A DNA stretch of 44,346 nt from CBDUXT01 sp965371245 (GTDB lineage Bacteria; Planctomycetota; Phycisphaerae; UBA1845), in NCBI GenBank assembly GCA_965371245.1, contig CBDUXT010000047.1, positions 1-44,346 of the forward strand, written 5' to 3'. Positions 1 through 7,949 of the stretch are shown here, piece after piece. The notes below the pieces were generated by a model. That model made no database searches. It worked only from the letters and a program-made list of their open reading frames with translations, and was not told the DNA's origin. Each line of letters starts with the position of its first letter. Within the stretch, counting starts at the first letter, position 1. The position numbers and the translations under genes are program-made.

Positions 1-363
1 TTCTCACGCCGGAGATCTTATACTCCGGCGGGAGACAGCCTTTCATGGGATTACGCCTGCGGCGAAGGATGGGACACCCGCAGCGGTCCCCCTCCCGGCC
101 TGTCGGCCTTGTCGATCGGGGTGACTCGGATCATGCCACGTTCAACAGGCACGCACGCGGGATCCATTCCGCCGCCGCGCGGACGATCGCGGCAGGCAAT
201 AGCCTGCTCTACATGGATTCTGGGATGGCTGGTCCAATTGGGTGCTACGGCTGGATGATCCGGCCGGATCGTTGACGCACTGCTCGAGAGCACGGGCACA
301 CGGGGATGCTGAAGCGGTGAGCCACCCGGTCGATCGGCGGAGAAAGTTTTTTTGGGAAACGCC
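1..363. other. Left-edge stretch without a supported gene
   Basis: Short frames are open on both strands here, but none shows a ribosome-binding site, a recognisable domain or a convincing composition. A run of seven T lies at about 348-354 just before the tetR promoter and could belong to a terminator of an upstream gene, but the hairpin before it is weak. Nothing else stands out. Confidence 0.4.
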
Positions 364-392
364 TTGACTGTACCGAACGTTCGGTATATATT
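364..392 (+). promoter_or_regulatory. Sigma-70-type promoter of tetR with operator in the spacer
   Basis: The -35 hexamer TTGACT (364-369) and the -10 hexamer TATATT (387-392) are 17 bases apart. The spacer is almost entirely the perfect 16-bp palindrome TACCGAACGTTCGGTA (371-386). A TetR dimer bound here would cover the promoter, so autorepression is the natural reading. The same palindrome recurs before the downstream DsrE gene. Confidence 0.8.
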
Positions 393-420
393 GTGTGTAG
401 ACGAACGAGGAACCACGGCG

Positions 421-990
421 ATGGCACCAAGCAAGGTCAACGACAATGAACTGCTCGATCGGCTCACGAATGTCTTCCGGCTGCACGGATACGAGGGGGC
501 CAGCCTCAGCCGAATCGCCGAGGCAACCGGCCTGCAACGGGCGAGCCTTTATCACCGCTTCCCCGGCGGCAAGGAGGAGATGGCCCAGGCCGTGCTGTCC
601 AGGGTCGATGAGTGGTTCGGAAGCCACATCCTCGCCCCGTTATCCGAGCATGGTGAGCCCGCAAGACGAGTGCGAAAAATGGCCACCCGCCTCGCCGGGT
701 TCTTCGAATCGGGGCGTCAGTCGTGCCTGCTGGATGCCCTCTCGCTTGGCGGCGAGACGAACGCCCTGCGGCAACACGTGGAGCAGTCGTTCAATGCCTG
801 GCTGGGTGCGATGGCGGCCGTGGCTCGGGAAGCCGGCGCGAGTGCCGCGGTGGCGCGGCGACGGGGACAGGACGCCCTCGTGCAGATACAAGGCGCCCTG
901 GTGTTCTCGCGGGCGACCGGCGACGCGCGACCCTTTGAGCGAGTCCTCGCCGGTTTGCCTGGACTTTTGACGTGCTCCTCCGCGAGTTGA
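421..990 (+). CDS. TetR/AcrR-family transcriptional regulator
   Basis: A 189-residue protein starting at the ATG at 421, downstream of the operator promoter; a longer frame from 352 would begin inside the promoter. Residues about 10-55 form the TetR helix-turn-helix, with the family pattern GYEGASLSRIAEATGLQRAS and then LYHRFPGGKEEM. The C-terminal part (about 75-185) is the ligand and dimer domain and resembles YxaF/LmrA-type regulators, including a Cys at the SCLLDA segment. Identical palindromes in its own promoter and before dsrE suggest that it represses itself and the DsrE gene. The inducer cannot be read from sequence. A weak hairpin (982-997) with a T run follows the stop. Confidence 0.9.
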   Translation: MAPSKVNDNELLDRLTNVFRLHGYEGASLSRIAEATGLQRASLYHRFPGGKEEMAQAVLSRVDEWFGSHILAPLSEHGEPARRVRKMATRLAGFFESGRQSCLLDALSLGGETNALRQHVEQSFNAWLGAMAAVAREAGASAAVARRRGQDALVQIQGALVFSRATGDARPFERVLAGLPGLLTCSSAS

Positions 991-1011
991 AGCTCGCCGC
1001 TCTGTTTTTTT
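982..1011 (+). terminator. Possible terminator after tetR
   Basis: GCGAG (982-986) pairs with CTCGC (993-997), overlapping the tetR stop codon, and a run of seven T (1005-1011) follows after seven bases. The stem is only five pairs and the spacing to the T run is long, so this is a weak candidate. Confidence 0.3.
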
Positions 1012-1017
1012 GGATGG

Positions 1018-1056
1018 AAATGTACCGAACGTTCGGTATATTCGTTCGGTACATTT
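1018..1056 (+). promoter_or_regulatory. Compound TetR operator before the DsrE gene
   Basis: The palindrome TACCGAACGTTCGGTA found in the tetR promoter is repeated exactly at 1023-1038 and is again followed directly by TATATT (1037-1042), a likely -10. A third half-site GTTCGGTA lies at 1044-1051. The outer arms AAATGTACCGAAC (1018-1030) and GTTCGGTACATTT (1044-1056) are perfect 13-base inverted repeats, so two overlapping dimer sites are possible. No good -35 was found at the right distance. Confidence 0.75.
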
Positions 1057-1086
1057 GCGGTGTAACGCAAAATCAGGAGAAAAACC

Positions 1087-1461
1087 ATGAAAGCTGCCAT
1101 CATCGTGCTGTCGGACCCGAAAAGCGGATCGGATGAATCGCTCGGGCGCGTGTTCAACGCACTCGCCACGGCCTTTGATTTCAAGGAGCAGGGTGACGAC
1201 GTGACCCTACGCTTCCACGGAACGGGCACCCGGTGGATTGGCGAGCTCTCCAAGGCCGACCATCCGGCGCACGACCTCTTCGAAGCGGTGAAAGACAAGG
1301 TCGCCGGCGTTTCCTGCGGCTGTGCCGACGTCTTTGGTGCGCACGAAGAAGCCGAGAAGTCCGGATTCGATCTCATCACGGACAACCCGATCCCCGGCAC
1401 GTCCGGGCTGGCGAGCCTGCGGAAACTGACCGCCGAGGGCTACACGGTCTTAACCTTCTAG
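1087..1461 (+). CDS. DsrE-family protein
   Basis: A 124-residue soluble protein with an AGGAGA ribosome-binding site just before the ATG. It has the DsrE/DsrF-like (YchN-like) fold pattern: an N-terminal strand KAAIIVLSDPKSG, a middle GTGTRWI segment, a Cys-Gly-Cys at about residues 78-80 (SCGCADVFGA), and a C-terminal GLASLRKLTAEGYTVLTF. Family members are small sulfur-handling or sulfur-sensing proteins; whether the CGC cysteines act as sulfur carriers is inference. The TetR operator immediately upstream implies inducible expression. Two inverted repeats between 1472 and about 1550 follow the gene. Confidence 0.8.
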   Translation: MKAAIIVLSDPKSGSDESLGRVFNALATAFDFKEQGDDVTLRFHGTGTRWIGELSKADHPAHDLFEAVKDKVAGVSCGCADVFGAHEEAEKSGFDLITDNPIPGTSGLASLRKLTAEGYTVLTF

Positions 1462-1572
1462 GCGTGGGCACGGGGAGGGCGAGAGGCGAGTGTCTCGTTC
1501 TCCCCGCAAGCGCTTGTCTGTGGGCGCGGTCCACGGCCCGCGAGCGCTGAGTTTAGCACTCGAGGCAAGGTG

Positions 1573-1662
1573 ATGAAAATGATTCCCGGACAGACATTAC
1601 TCGTGGTTACGTTCCTGCTGACGGCTGTCATGATTGTTGCGGATGCGCTCTCGGTGGATTGA
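1573..1662 (+). CDS. Tiny predicted membrane peptide (29 aa)
   Basis: A 29-codon frame, ATG to TGA, starts MKMIPGQTLL and contains one hydrophobic stretch (LLVVTFLLTAVMIV) able to span a membrane once. AAGG lies a few bases upstream as a modest ribosome-binding site. It sits between the DsrE gene and a polytopic membrane protein on the same strand, so it could be a small partner protein. It may equally be a chance frame. Confidence 0.35.
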   Translation: MKMIPGQTLLVVTFLLTAVMIVADALSVD

Positions 1663-1736
1663 GTCACGCGGACTGATTCGGTTCGTCTACAAGTGGTTCT
1701 TTCGCGTTCCACCTCTACATGGGAAGGTCACAGGCA

Positions 1737-2465
1737 ATGAAAATCTCATTAGCGCCGATCCTGTTGGCCGTCGAACTGGGCTTCCTGTTCGTGTTGGCGA
1801 AGCGCGCCGGGCGCGTCGCCCCTGGGCCGGGAAGCATGGGGCCGACTTATCTCTATCTGCTTTGGCTGACGGTCTACGGCGTCATCACCAGTGTTCTCGG
1901 CGCCCTGGGCGTGTACACTTCAGAGGCCCTTCGAGGGACGTTTCCCGCGCTCTGGCTTCTATCGACTGCCATTGTGGTGGCGGTGTTGCCCGTCGTTTTC
2001 GTTCGCCGCGTGCGCATGGGCATGCGACGGATGGTGGACACGACGCCTCTGCACTGGTTCGCCTATTTCCACGGGCTTCGCATCGCAGCACTGGGGACCG
2101 CGTACAAGACCGCCATCGGAGAGTTTCCCGCCTACTTCGAATACAGCGTGGGTGTTCCCGATTTCCTGTTCGGCCTCTCGGCATTCTGGATGGCGGGAAA
2201 ACTGAAACGACGTGAGGTCAGTGACAAGACATTCGCGATTTGGAACCTTGTGGGCTTCTTGATCATCGTACCGTCCGCGCCCGTACTGCTGCAGCTCGGT
2301 CTTCCCGGAGCACTTCAAGTGTTCACGAGTTTGCCCGATGCTCGAGCGGCCTTTACCTATCCCATGTCGATCGCGCCGATGATCGGCGTTCCGCTGTTCG
2401 TGCTGATCAACGCCTTGGTGGCCTGGCGTCTGTGGGAGCGTAGCCGTCAGGGCGAATCCGCATGA
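1737..2465 (+). CDS. Polytopic membrane protein, unknown function
   Basis: A 242-residue hydrophobic protein. The ATG at 1737 is preferred because GGGAAGG lies upstream; an in-frame ATG at 1719 would add six residues. About six or seven hydrophobic segments are visible: residues 5-22, 38-60, 68-90, 105-125, 135-152, 165-190 and 210-232. A conserved-looking loop carries DTTPLHWFAYFHGLRIAA, with His and Trp near a membrane face. I do not recognise the family. It follows the TetR-controlled DsrE gene on the same strand and may belong to that regulon. Confidence 0.75.
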   Translation: MKISLAPILLAVELGFLFVLAKRAGRVAPGPGSMGPTYLYLLWLTVYGVITSVLGALGVYTSEALRGTFPALWLLSTAIVVAVLPVVFVRRVRMGMRRMVDTTPLHWFAYFHGLRIAALGTAYKTAIGEFPAYFEYSVGVPDFLFGLSAFWMAGKLKRREVSDKTFAIWNLVGFLIIVPSAPVLLQLGLPGALQVFTSLPDARAAFTYPMSIAPMIGVPLFVLINALVAWRLWERSRQGESA

Positions 2466-2548
2466 TTCTTGAGTGCCGGGGCGACAACCCCGCGGCTTGT
2501 TCGAACCTGTGCCCGTCGCAAGATGGCGGCTAGTCGTTTCGAGGAGAA

Positions 2549-3499
2549 GTGCTCGTGCGAATCGAGAATCCATTTCACGAAGGCGAACGCTGGGTACAGG
2601 AGCGTGCCGGCGAGCTTCTGGAAGGCGAACGCAACGGTCGGGTGCTCGCCGACGCCATCCTAAAGGGTGCGCTCAAGTTCATCGCCCAACAGCCCATGGT
2701 CGTGCTGGGAAGCATCGATAAAGAAGAGAACGTCTGGGCGTCCGTTCTCTTCGGTAAACCGGGCTTCATGACGGCGCCCGACGAGCAGACGGTCGAGTTC
2801 GACCTATCGCGCGCGAGCATCAACGCGAGCGACCCATTCTGGTCGAACATCGAAGCCATCGCTCGCATCGGAGCGCTGGTCATTGAGCTGGAGAGCCGGC
2901 GTCGGCTGCGCATCAACGGCGAGGCAGACCGGCCCACCCCCGAGCGACTCACGCTTCGGGTGGCCGAGTCGTTTCCCAACTGCCCGAAGTACATCCAACG
3001 GCGGCAGATCATGTTCGAGGATGTGGAACCAACCGAGCCCGTCGAATCAGTGGTTGAAGGGGCTACCCTCGCGCGCGAACAGGCGGACTTGATTGCCGCC
3101 TCGGACACGTTCTTCGTGGCCAGCGCCCACCCGCAGCGCGGGGTCGATGCATCGCACCGCGGCGGCCCGCCCGGCTTCGTCGAGATCGTCGATGAGCGCA
3201 CGCTTCGAATCCCGGACTATGTCGGCAACAGCATGTTCAACACGCTGGGCAACTTCACCGTCAACCCGCGCGCGGGCCTCGTTTTCCTTGACTTCGAGCG
3301 GCAACGCACCTTGCAGCTCGTCGGTCGCCCGCGAATCATCTGGGACAAAGAAGACGCCGCCAACCGAGCCGGCGGCACGCAGCGCTTCTGGGAGTTTTCG
3401 ATCGATCGCTGGATTGCGTCTGGTTTGCCCGCCGCGACGAAGTGGGAGTTCCTGGACTATTCGCCGCACAACCCTCAACCAGTCCCACCCGCCGCGTAA
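2549..3499 (+). CDS. Pyridoxamine 5'-phosphate oxidase-like flavin-binding protein
   Basis: A 316-residue soluble protein. GTG starts are possible at 2549 and 2555; the GAGGAG at 2541-2546 sits better for 2555. The sequence has two PPOX-like barrel segments: residues about 45-150 (KFIAQQPMVVLGSIDKEENV, then a flavin-site FGKPGF) and about 180-300 (DTFFVASAHP, DERTLRIPDYVGNSMFNTLG, NPRAGLVFLDFE). Between them is NCPKYIQRR, a signature of this subfamily. Members bind FMN, FAD or F420 and reduce small oxidants; the substrate is unknown. Its place after TetR and DsrE genes suggests a redox or detoxification role. Confidence 0.85.
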   Translation: MLVRIENPFHEGERWVQERAGELLEGERNGRVLADAILKGALKFIAQQPMVVLGSIDKEENVWASVLFGKPGFMTAPDEQTVEFDLSRASINASDPFWSNIEAIARIGALVIELESRRRLRINGEADRPTPERLTLRVAESFPNCPKYIQRRQIMFEDVEPTEPVESVVEGATLAREQADLIAASDTFFVASAHPQRGVDASHRGGPPGFVEIVDERTLRIPDYVGNSMFNTLGNFTVNPRAGLVFLDFERQRTLQLVGRPRIIWDKEDAANRAGGTQRFWEFSIDRWIASGLPAATKWEFLDYSPHNPQPVPPAA

Positions 3500-3525
3500 G
3501 GCCGCTCGTTCCCGGCCTACGGACC

Positions 3526-3656
3526 ACGTTGAACTGCGCGTCTTGCTCGGTGGGTGGCCCACCTCTTCAGAGGTGGGGGACTCGAATGGTCTCCGATTTC
3601 GCGTCCCCACGGTCAAAGCCCTGGGCCACGCAACCCGCGAGTCTACGAGTGGCGAA
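3526..3656 (+). repeat. Degraded copy of the 153-bp CTAG repeat (family A)
   Basis: The segment reads as the same element found at 27785-27937 and 40981-41133: CTCGGTGGGTGGCCCACCTC, AGAGGTGGGGGACTCGAATG and CGCGAGTCTACG are shared with small changes. The terminal CTAG inverted repeats are no longer recognisable. It lies between the PPOX gene and the truncated superoxide dismutase. Confidence 0.8.
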
Positions 3657-3672
3657 GCCCGGTTCCGGTTGA

Positions 3673-4107
3673 TACGTTCAGCGAGTACCGCGGTCTTGGG
3701 ATGGTGCGGCCGGGCGACGCAAGGGCAACAGCGTGGTACTGCACGAGTTCTATTTCGACGGCATGATCCCCAAAGCCCCCAACCCGGCCGGTGGTGTTCG
3801 GGCCGCGGTTGAGCGCCGGTTCGGAACTGTTGACAAGTGGGCGGATGATTTTCAAAAGAGCGCGAAGGCGGCGGCCGGTTGGGCGATGCTCGCCTATCAC
3901 CCGGTCAACGGCCGGCTCTACAACCTGGTCAGCGACGAACACGCGATGGGTCACCTGTGGATGGCCGTCCCGCTCGTCGTCATCGACGTCTACGAGCACG
4001 CCTTCTACATCGACTACCACAACCGCAAGGCGGAATACATCCAGAAGTTCATGGATCACATCGACTGGAACGAAACGGACGCGAGACACCGAGCCGCATT
4101 GGTGTAA
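3673..4107 (+). pseudogene. 5'-truncated Fe/Mn superoxide dismutase (C-terminal domain only)
   Basis: The frame gives the C-terminal alpha/beta domain of Fe/Mn superoxide dismutase: LHEFYFDGM, SDEHAMGHLWMAVPLVVIDV and YEHAFYIDYHNRKAEYIQKF, the last two carrying the Asp (in DVYEH) and His metal ligands. The family is about 200 residues; only about 124 follow the GTG at 3733, and the frame is closed by TGA at 3670. The N-terminal helical hairpin with the other two metal-binding His residues is absent. In another frame, TFSEYRGLG (about 3675-3701) looks like part of the missing segment, so a frameshift plus loss of the 5' end is likely. A repeat copy lies just upstream. An active enzyme is unlikely. 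Confidence 0.7.
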
Positions 4108-4442
4108 CGCGTGGCCCACGGTTTGTTATGTGAATCTTCTTGACTGCTCGAAGAGCGGTGGGTGGCATGGTCCACGCTTGCGTGGCCATGCTTGCCGGGA
4201 GGACAGACGAGGGCTAGGATTTCCAAGTCCGGTAGGTCGGGTCATCAACCCGGCATTGTTTCGCCGGCTCGTCGTCACCGTGCGAATTCGTTAACATGAG
4301 CAACCCGTAGCCGGGTGCCGCTACGATCCACGGGGTTCCTGATGGCTCGAGGACGCCCACCGTCACCCTTCTTGGCTGTCCAACCTGATAATCGGTGACT
4401 GTCCCTATTTACCATCGCGTTTCATACATCAACCCTTGCGGC
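4108..4442. other. Intergenic gap with a palindromic repeat
   Basis: No gene is supported. At about 4158-4198 the sequence GGGTGGCATGGTCCACGC and the following GCGTGGCCATGCTTGCC resemble the arms of the repeat at 44174-44262, forming a small dispersed family. Short self-complementary pieces such as GGGTCATCAACCC (4239-4251) also occur. The gap separates the convergent superoxide dismutase remnant and the restriction-modification gene. Confidence 0.5.
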
Positions 4443-7400
4443 TCACCGCGTCGCTTCTTCGACGATACGGATTTCGTCGTCGGTCAGTTCGTACAGCTTG
4501 TACACGAACTGGTCGATCCGTCGATCCGTCCCGTCGATCTGACGTTGAATGGCCGTCTTGTCCGTCGGCGTCTTGGCCGCCAAAAGCTGCTTGTGCAACG
4601 AGAGCATCCGCTCGACCAGCTCGACCATGCGGTCGTGCCGTGTCTTGTCCGCAGGATCGTCAAAGTCGATTGTACGGATGGGCGCACGGCTCAGCACGTT
4701 TCCATTGATTTCCAGCCCAACCCCGCGGCGTTTCGCTTCATGAGTGAACCACTTCCACAATAGACGTGAGTTGAGCAAAGCAGCAAAGTAGTACAGATGC
4801 TCGTGCGCAAACTCGGAGGGAACGAAAACGTTCAAGCTGAATGGGACGTAAACGCGTTGGGGCGCTGGAACGAACGAAGGGCGCCGCGCCATCTGGACAG
4901 CAATAAGCTTCTTTGCGCGCCATACCTCTTCGTCGCGGGGCCAGTGAAGATGCCACCATGAGTTTGATCCTTTTCGGGTCTCCCGCCGTTGCTCCATGAC
5001 AGGGCGGAAACGAGTCAGGTGAGCCTTTATTGTCGGAAAAGCATCGACATGAGGGCATGTCTTGCGCGTCGAGTAAATGAGGGTTGTCGAAGGCGAATCG
5101 ACGATCCGATACCTTCCGACATCGCAAAGGTCATGGTATGGACGCAACAGAATACGTTCTTTCTTGGGAATCGAGAGCTTGGACAACTCGCCTGAGCTTA
5201 TCGCAAACACACCCTCCCCGATGGTCCAGCGATCCCCAAACTTTGCGTTAGTCTTGGCGTTTATTGAGGCGGGGTTTTCGGCGATTCCCTGCCGCACCAT
5301 TCCAAAGCTGTCTAGTTGGTCTCGCTCGATCTTCGCCAGTAGTTCATCGGCGACTGGCTGTAGGTCAACCTTGCCAGCGCGAAACAGTTGTTTGCGAGTC
5401 TTGTAGAAAACCTCAACGCGCCCCTTGCCTTTGACAAAGGGTTCTGCCGTAGTTTCGATAGTCGGACGGGCTGTCTTGATCTTCGTAACGCACTTGTCTC
5501 GCTTCCCGCTAGCGAAACGAACGATCATGTGTTGTCCCGACACACGCTTGAATACTTTCAGCTTTCCGAGGGCGAATACCTCCTCAACACAGTTAGCCTC
5601 CCGAAGCGAGCTGGTCAGCTTCTCCGCGCCTGTCCCCGATATCCAATATGCGTTCACGATGAACGACAGCGGGCAGTTCGGCTTCAACAGCTCCAGCCCT
5701 CGATGCGCGAAGTAATACCAGAGGTCCATCCGAGGCGATCGGTGTTTCCTACCGAAATCGGTCGCCGAAATCTCATCCAGCAGGTGTTTGTAATCGAGTT
5801 CCCGACGATAGGGCGGATTCCCGACAACGGCGTCGAAGCCGCCGGAGGCGAAAGCGTCGGGGAACTCCGCCTCCCAATCAAACACATTGACGCGGTAGCG
5901 CTCCTCCTCGTCGAGCAGGTCGAGCTGCTTGTTGTCGTAGAAGTCCGGGCCGATGAGGCTGTTGCCGCACTTGATGTTGCTGCCCAGGTCGGGCAGGGTC
6001 CGCTCATGGAAGAGGCGTAACTGGTTGTCGAGCGTCTGCCGGTTCTCGCCTTCGAGCACCTTGAGAAGAAGCGACAGCTTGGTGACCTCGACGGCGTGGG
6101 GGTCGATGTCCACGCCATAGATGTTCCCCAGCAAGATGCGCTTGCGCTCAGCCACGGTGAGCTTCCAGCTCGCGCCCTTGGCCGCCGCGTCGGGTTTATG
6201 CGATTGATAGATCGGCGGATTCTTCTTGCCGAACCACGCTTGCGGATCGTTGTCGATGTACCACGTGAGGTGCCAGTCGAGCAGGTATTGGTACGCGCCG
6301 AGCAGGAACGATCCGCTGCCACAGGCGGGATCGAGAATGCGGAGCGTTTTGGCCTGCTTGCGCCCGGCTTTTGTAGTGCCGATGTCCTTACGGGCACGGA
6401 CCGGTTTCTTGCGCTGGTCGAGCATAAGACCGAGATCGACCGGTGATTTCCCTTCGAGCAGCTTGCCGACGGTGTGCTCGACGATGTAGTCCACGATGTA
6501 CTTGGGCGTGTAATAGACGCCGCCCGCCTTTTTGACCTCCGGTTTTTCCTCTACGACGGCCCGGTGCCCCTTCGTCAATCGAATCACCTTGCCCAGGAAC
6601 TGCTCGTACACCTGGCCGAGAATCTCGACGGGCATGACGGAGAATTCATAGGGGCATTCGGGGTAGTAGAGGCCCTGGATGATACCCTTGAGTACCTTGT
6701 CGTCGATAGCGAGGCCGGGGGTCAGTTCGTCAGGAGCCTCCGCGCGGTCTTTTTCCTCTCGGAAGTGAAACAGGCCGGAGTTGTATCGTTCGTCGGCACA
6801 GCGAAACAACTCGACCAGTCGCGGATAGATGCGTGGGCCGTTGGGGAGCGTTCGGAGCTGCGCGTAGGTTTCGACGCCGCGATCCTCACACATTCGCAGG
6901 AAGATGATGCGGTCGATCGTCTTAGTTACGGCGTAGTTCAGTTCGCGGACGGTCAGCTTGCCGTTGCGAAGAGCTATGTTGCGGGCGAGCAGCTCGCGCC
7001 ATTGTTCGATTTCCTTGAGAAACTCGTCGTCTACTGCGGCCGTGCCGCGTTTGCGTTTGTTGGATTCGGCGTAGCGGTCGAACGATCCTTTGAGGATGGC
7101 ATTGTGCGAAAAGATCGAGCTGATCTCGGCCCATCGCTTCGGATACTCGTCGTAAGTGATGTATAGCACGCGAGCCGTGGAAGGTTTGTCCGTTGGCTTG
7201 GGTTTGATGCGACCGTCGTAGACGGCGAATTCCTCGAAGTCAGTGACGATCGATAGGGAGAGTTTGTTCGTCCACGCGTAGCGGCGGAGTTGGTAGGCCG
7301 GGCCGGGATCATCCTTGACGGCAATCGACGGCTTCTTGGCCTCCACGAAGAACTTGCGAACGCCCCCGATCCTGAAGCAGTAGTCCGGGGCCTTGGTCGA

Positions 7401-7637
7401 ACCACCAACTTTGATGGAATCTTCGTGAATCACATCTTTGTAGGCCTCAGCGTATCCGGCCTCGTTATCGACGTCCCATCCGAGGGATCTGAAGAGTGGG
7501 TCAATGAACTCACGACGAACCTGCGTCTCGTTGTACGTGGCCTTCTTGTACAAATCGACCTGGTCGGAAAACCGCTGTACAAGTCGCAATACCGGGTCCG
7601 GACACCGTACGATATGAGGTTGGGCTGACTTGGCCAT
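4443..7637 (-). CDS. Type IIG restriction-modification enzyme (Eco57I-like)
   Basis: A 1064-residue single-chain enzyme that should both methylate adenine and cut DNA. From the ATG at 7637 (an upstream ATG at 7673 adds 12 residues) the N-terminus carries a PD-(D/E)XK nuclease site: D85, E99 and K101 in APDYCF and FFVEAKKP. Then come a helical region, motif X (VYYTPKYIVDYIVEHTVG), SAM-binding motif I (DPACGSGSFL, from about residue 436), YGVDIDPHAVEVTKLSL, and the catalytic NPPY at 607-610. The C-terminal third (about 740-1000) is a TaqI-like target-recognition region, noticeably more AT-rich than its surroundings. No separate methylase, specificity or McrBC gene is nearby. It most likely acts as a stand-alone anti-phage system. 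Confidence 0.92.
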   Translation of the reverse strand: MAKSAQPHIVRCPDPVLRLVQRFSDQVDLYKKATYNETQVRREFIDPLFRSLGWDVDNEAGYAEAYKDVIHEDSIKVGGSTKAPDYCFRIGGVRKFFVEAKKPSIAVKDDPGPAYQLRRYAWTNKLSLSIVTDFEEFAVYDGRIKPKPTDKPSTARVLYITYDEYPKRWAEISSIFSHNAILKGSFDRYAESNKRKRGTAAVDDEFLKEIEQWRELLARNIALRNGKLTVRELNYAVTKTIDRIIFLRMCEDRGVETYAQLRTLPNGPRIYPRLVELFRCADERYNSGLFHFREEKDRAEAPDELTPGLAIDDKVLKGIIQGLYYPECPYEFSVMPVEILGQVYEQFLGKVIRLTKGHRAVVEEKPEVKKAGGVYYTPKYIVDYIVEHTVGKLLEGKSPVDLGLMLDQRKKPVRARKDIGTTKAGRKQAKTLRILDPACGSGSFLLGAYQYLLDWHLTWYIDNDPQAWFGKKNPPIYQSHKPDAAAKGASWKLTVAERKRILLGNIYGVDIDPHAVEVTKLSLLLKVLEGENRQTLDNQLRLFHERTLPDLGSNIKCGNSLIGPDFYDNKQLDLLDEEERYRVNVFDWEAEFPDAFASGGFDAVVGNPPYRRELDYKHLLDEISATDFGRKHRSPRMDLWYYFAHRGLELLKPNCPLSFIVNAYWISGTGAEKLTSSLREANCVEEVFALGKLKVFKRVSGQHMIVRFASGKRDKCVTKIKTARPTIETTAEPFVKGKGRVEVFYKTRKQLFRAGKVDLQPVADELLAKIERDQLDSFGMVRQGIAENPASINAKTNAKFGDRWTIGEGVFAISSGELSKLSIPKKERILLRPYHDLCDVGRYRIVDSPSTTLIYSTRKTCPHVDAFPTIKAHLTRFRPVMEQRRETRKGSNSWWHLHWPRDEEVWRAKKLIAVQMARRPSFVPAPQRVYVPFSLNVFVPSEFAHEHLYYFAALLNSRLLWKWFTHEAKRRGVGLEINGNVLSRAPIRTIDFDDPADKTRHDRMVELVERMLSLHKQLLAAKTPTDKTAIQRQIDGTDRRIDQFVYKLYELTDDEIRIVEEATR

Positions 7638-7949
7638 GTGCCACAAGATAGTTTCGCTTGCACTACGAGTCAACTTTTCACATCGGGTTGTGACTTCCTA
7701 GGGGAACGACGATCCGCGATCGTCCGGTGCCGTCGAAGATGGGAGGACGGATAAGGCACGCGATAGCTCACCGGATCTATCCGTCCGCCAGGAGCTTCTT
7801 TCCGGTTTTCGTCTGCCGGGTTCACGGCTCTTTGTGATATATTCAGTGCCGATTGTGGGCACAGGCATGATCGATGCTTCGGACGCGCCCTCATCCGAGC
7901 CCCCACGCAACCCACAAGGAGAGCGGAAGGACCGGGTTTCTATCCGGCG
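7638..7949. other. Intergenic gap between the R-M gene and the SPASM operon
   Basis: No gene is supported. The gap must hold the promoter of the restriction-modification gene, which I could not place with confidence, and the end of the SPASM operon. No strong hairpin with a T run was seen on the minus strand. Confidence 0.4.

Noticed and set aside
45..275. A 76-codon frame at the left edge
   Set aside because: No ribosome-binding site, no recognisable motif, Arg-rich composition typical of chance frames in GC-rich DNA, and competing frames on the other strand.
7836..7850. TATATT-containing stretch as a plus-strand promoter
   Set aside because: No matching -35 at a suitable distance and no plus-strand gene follows.
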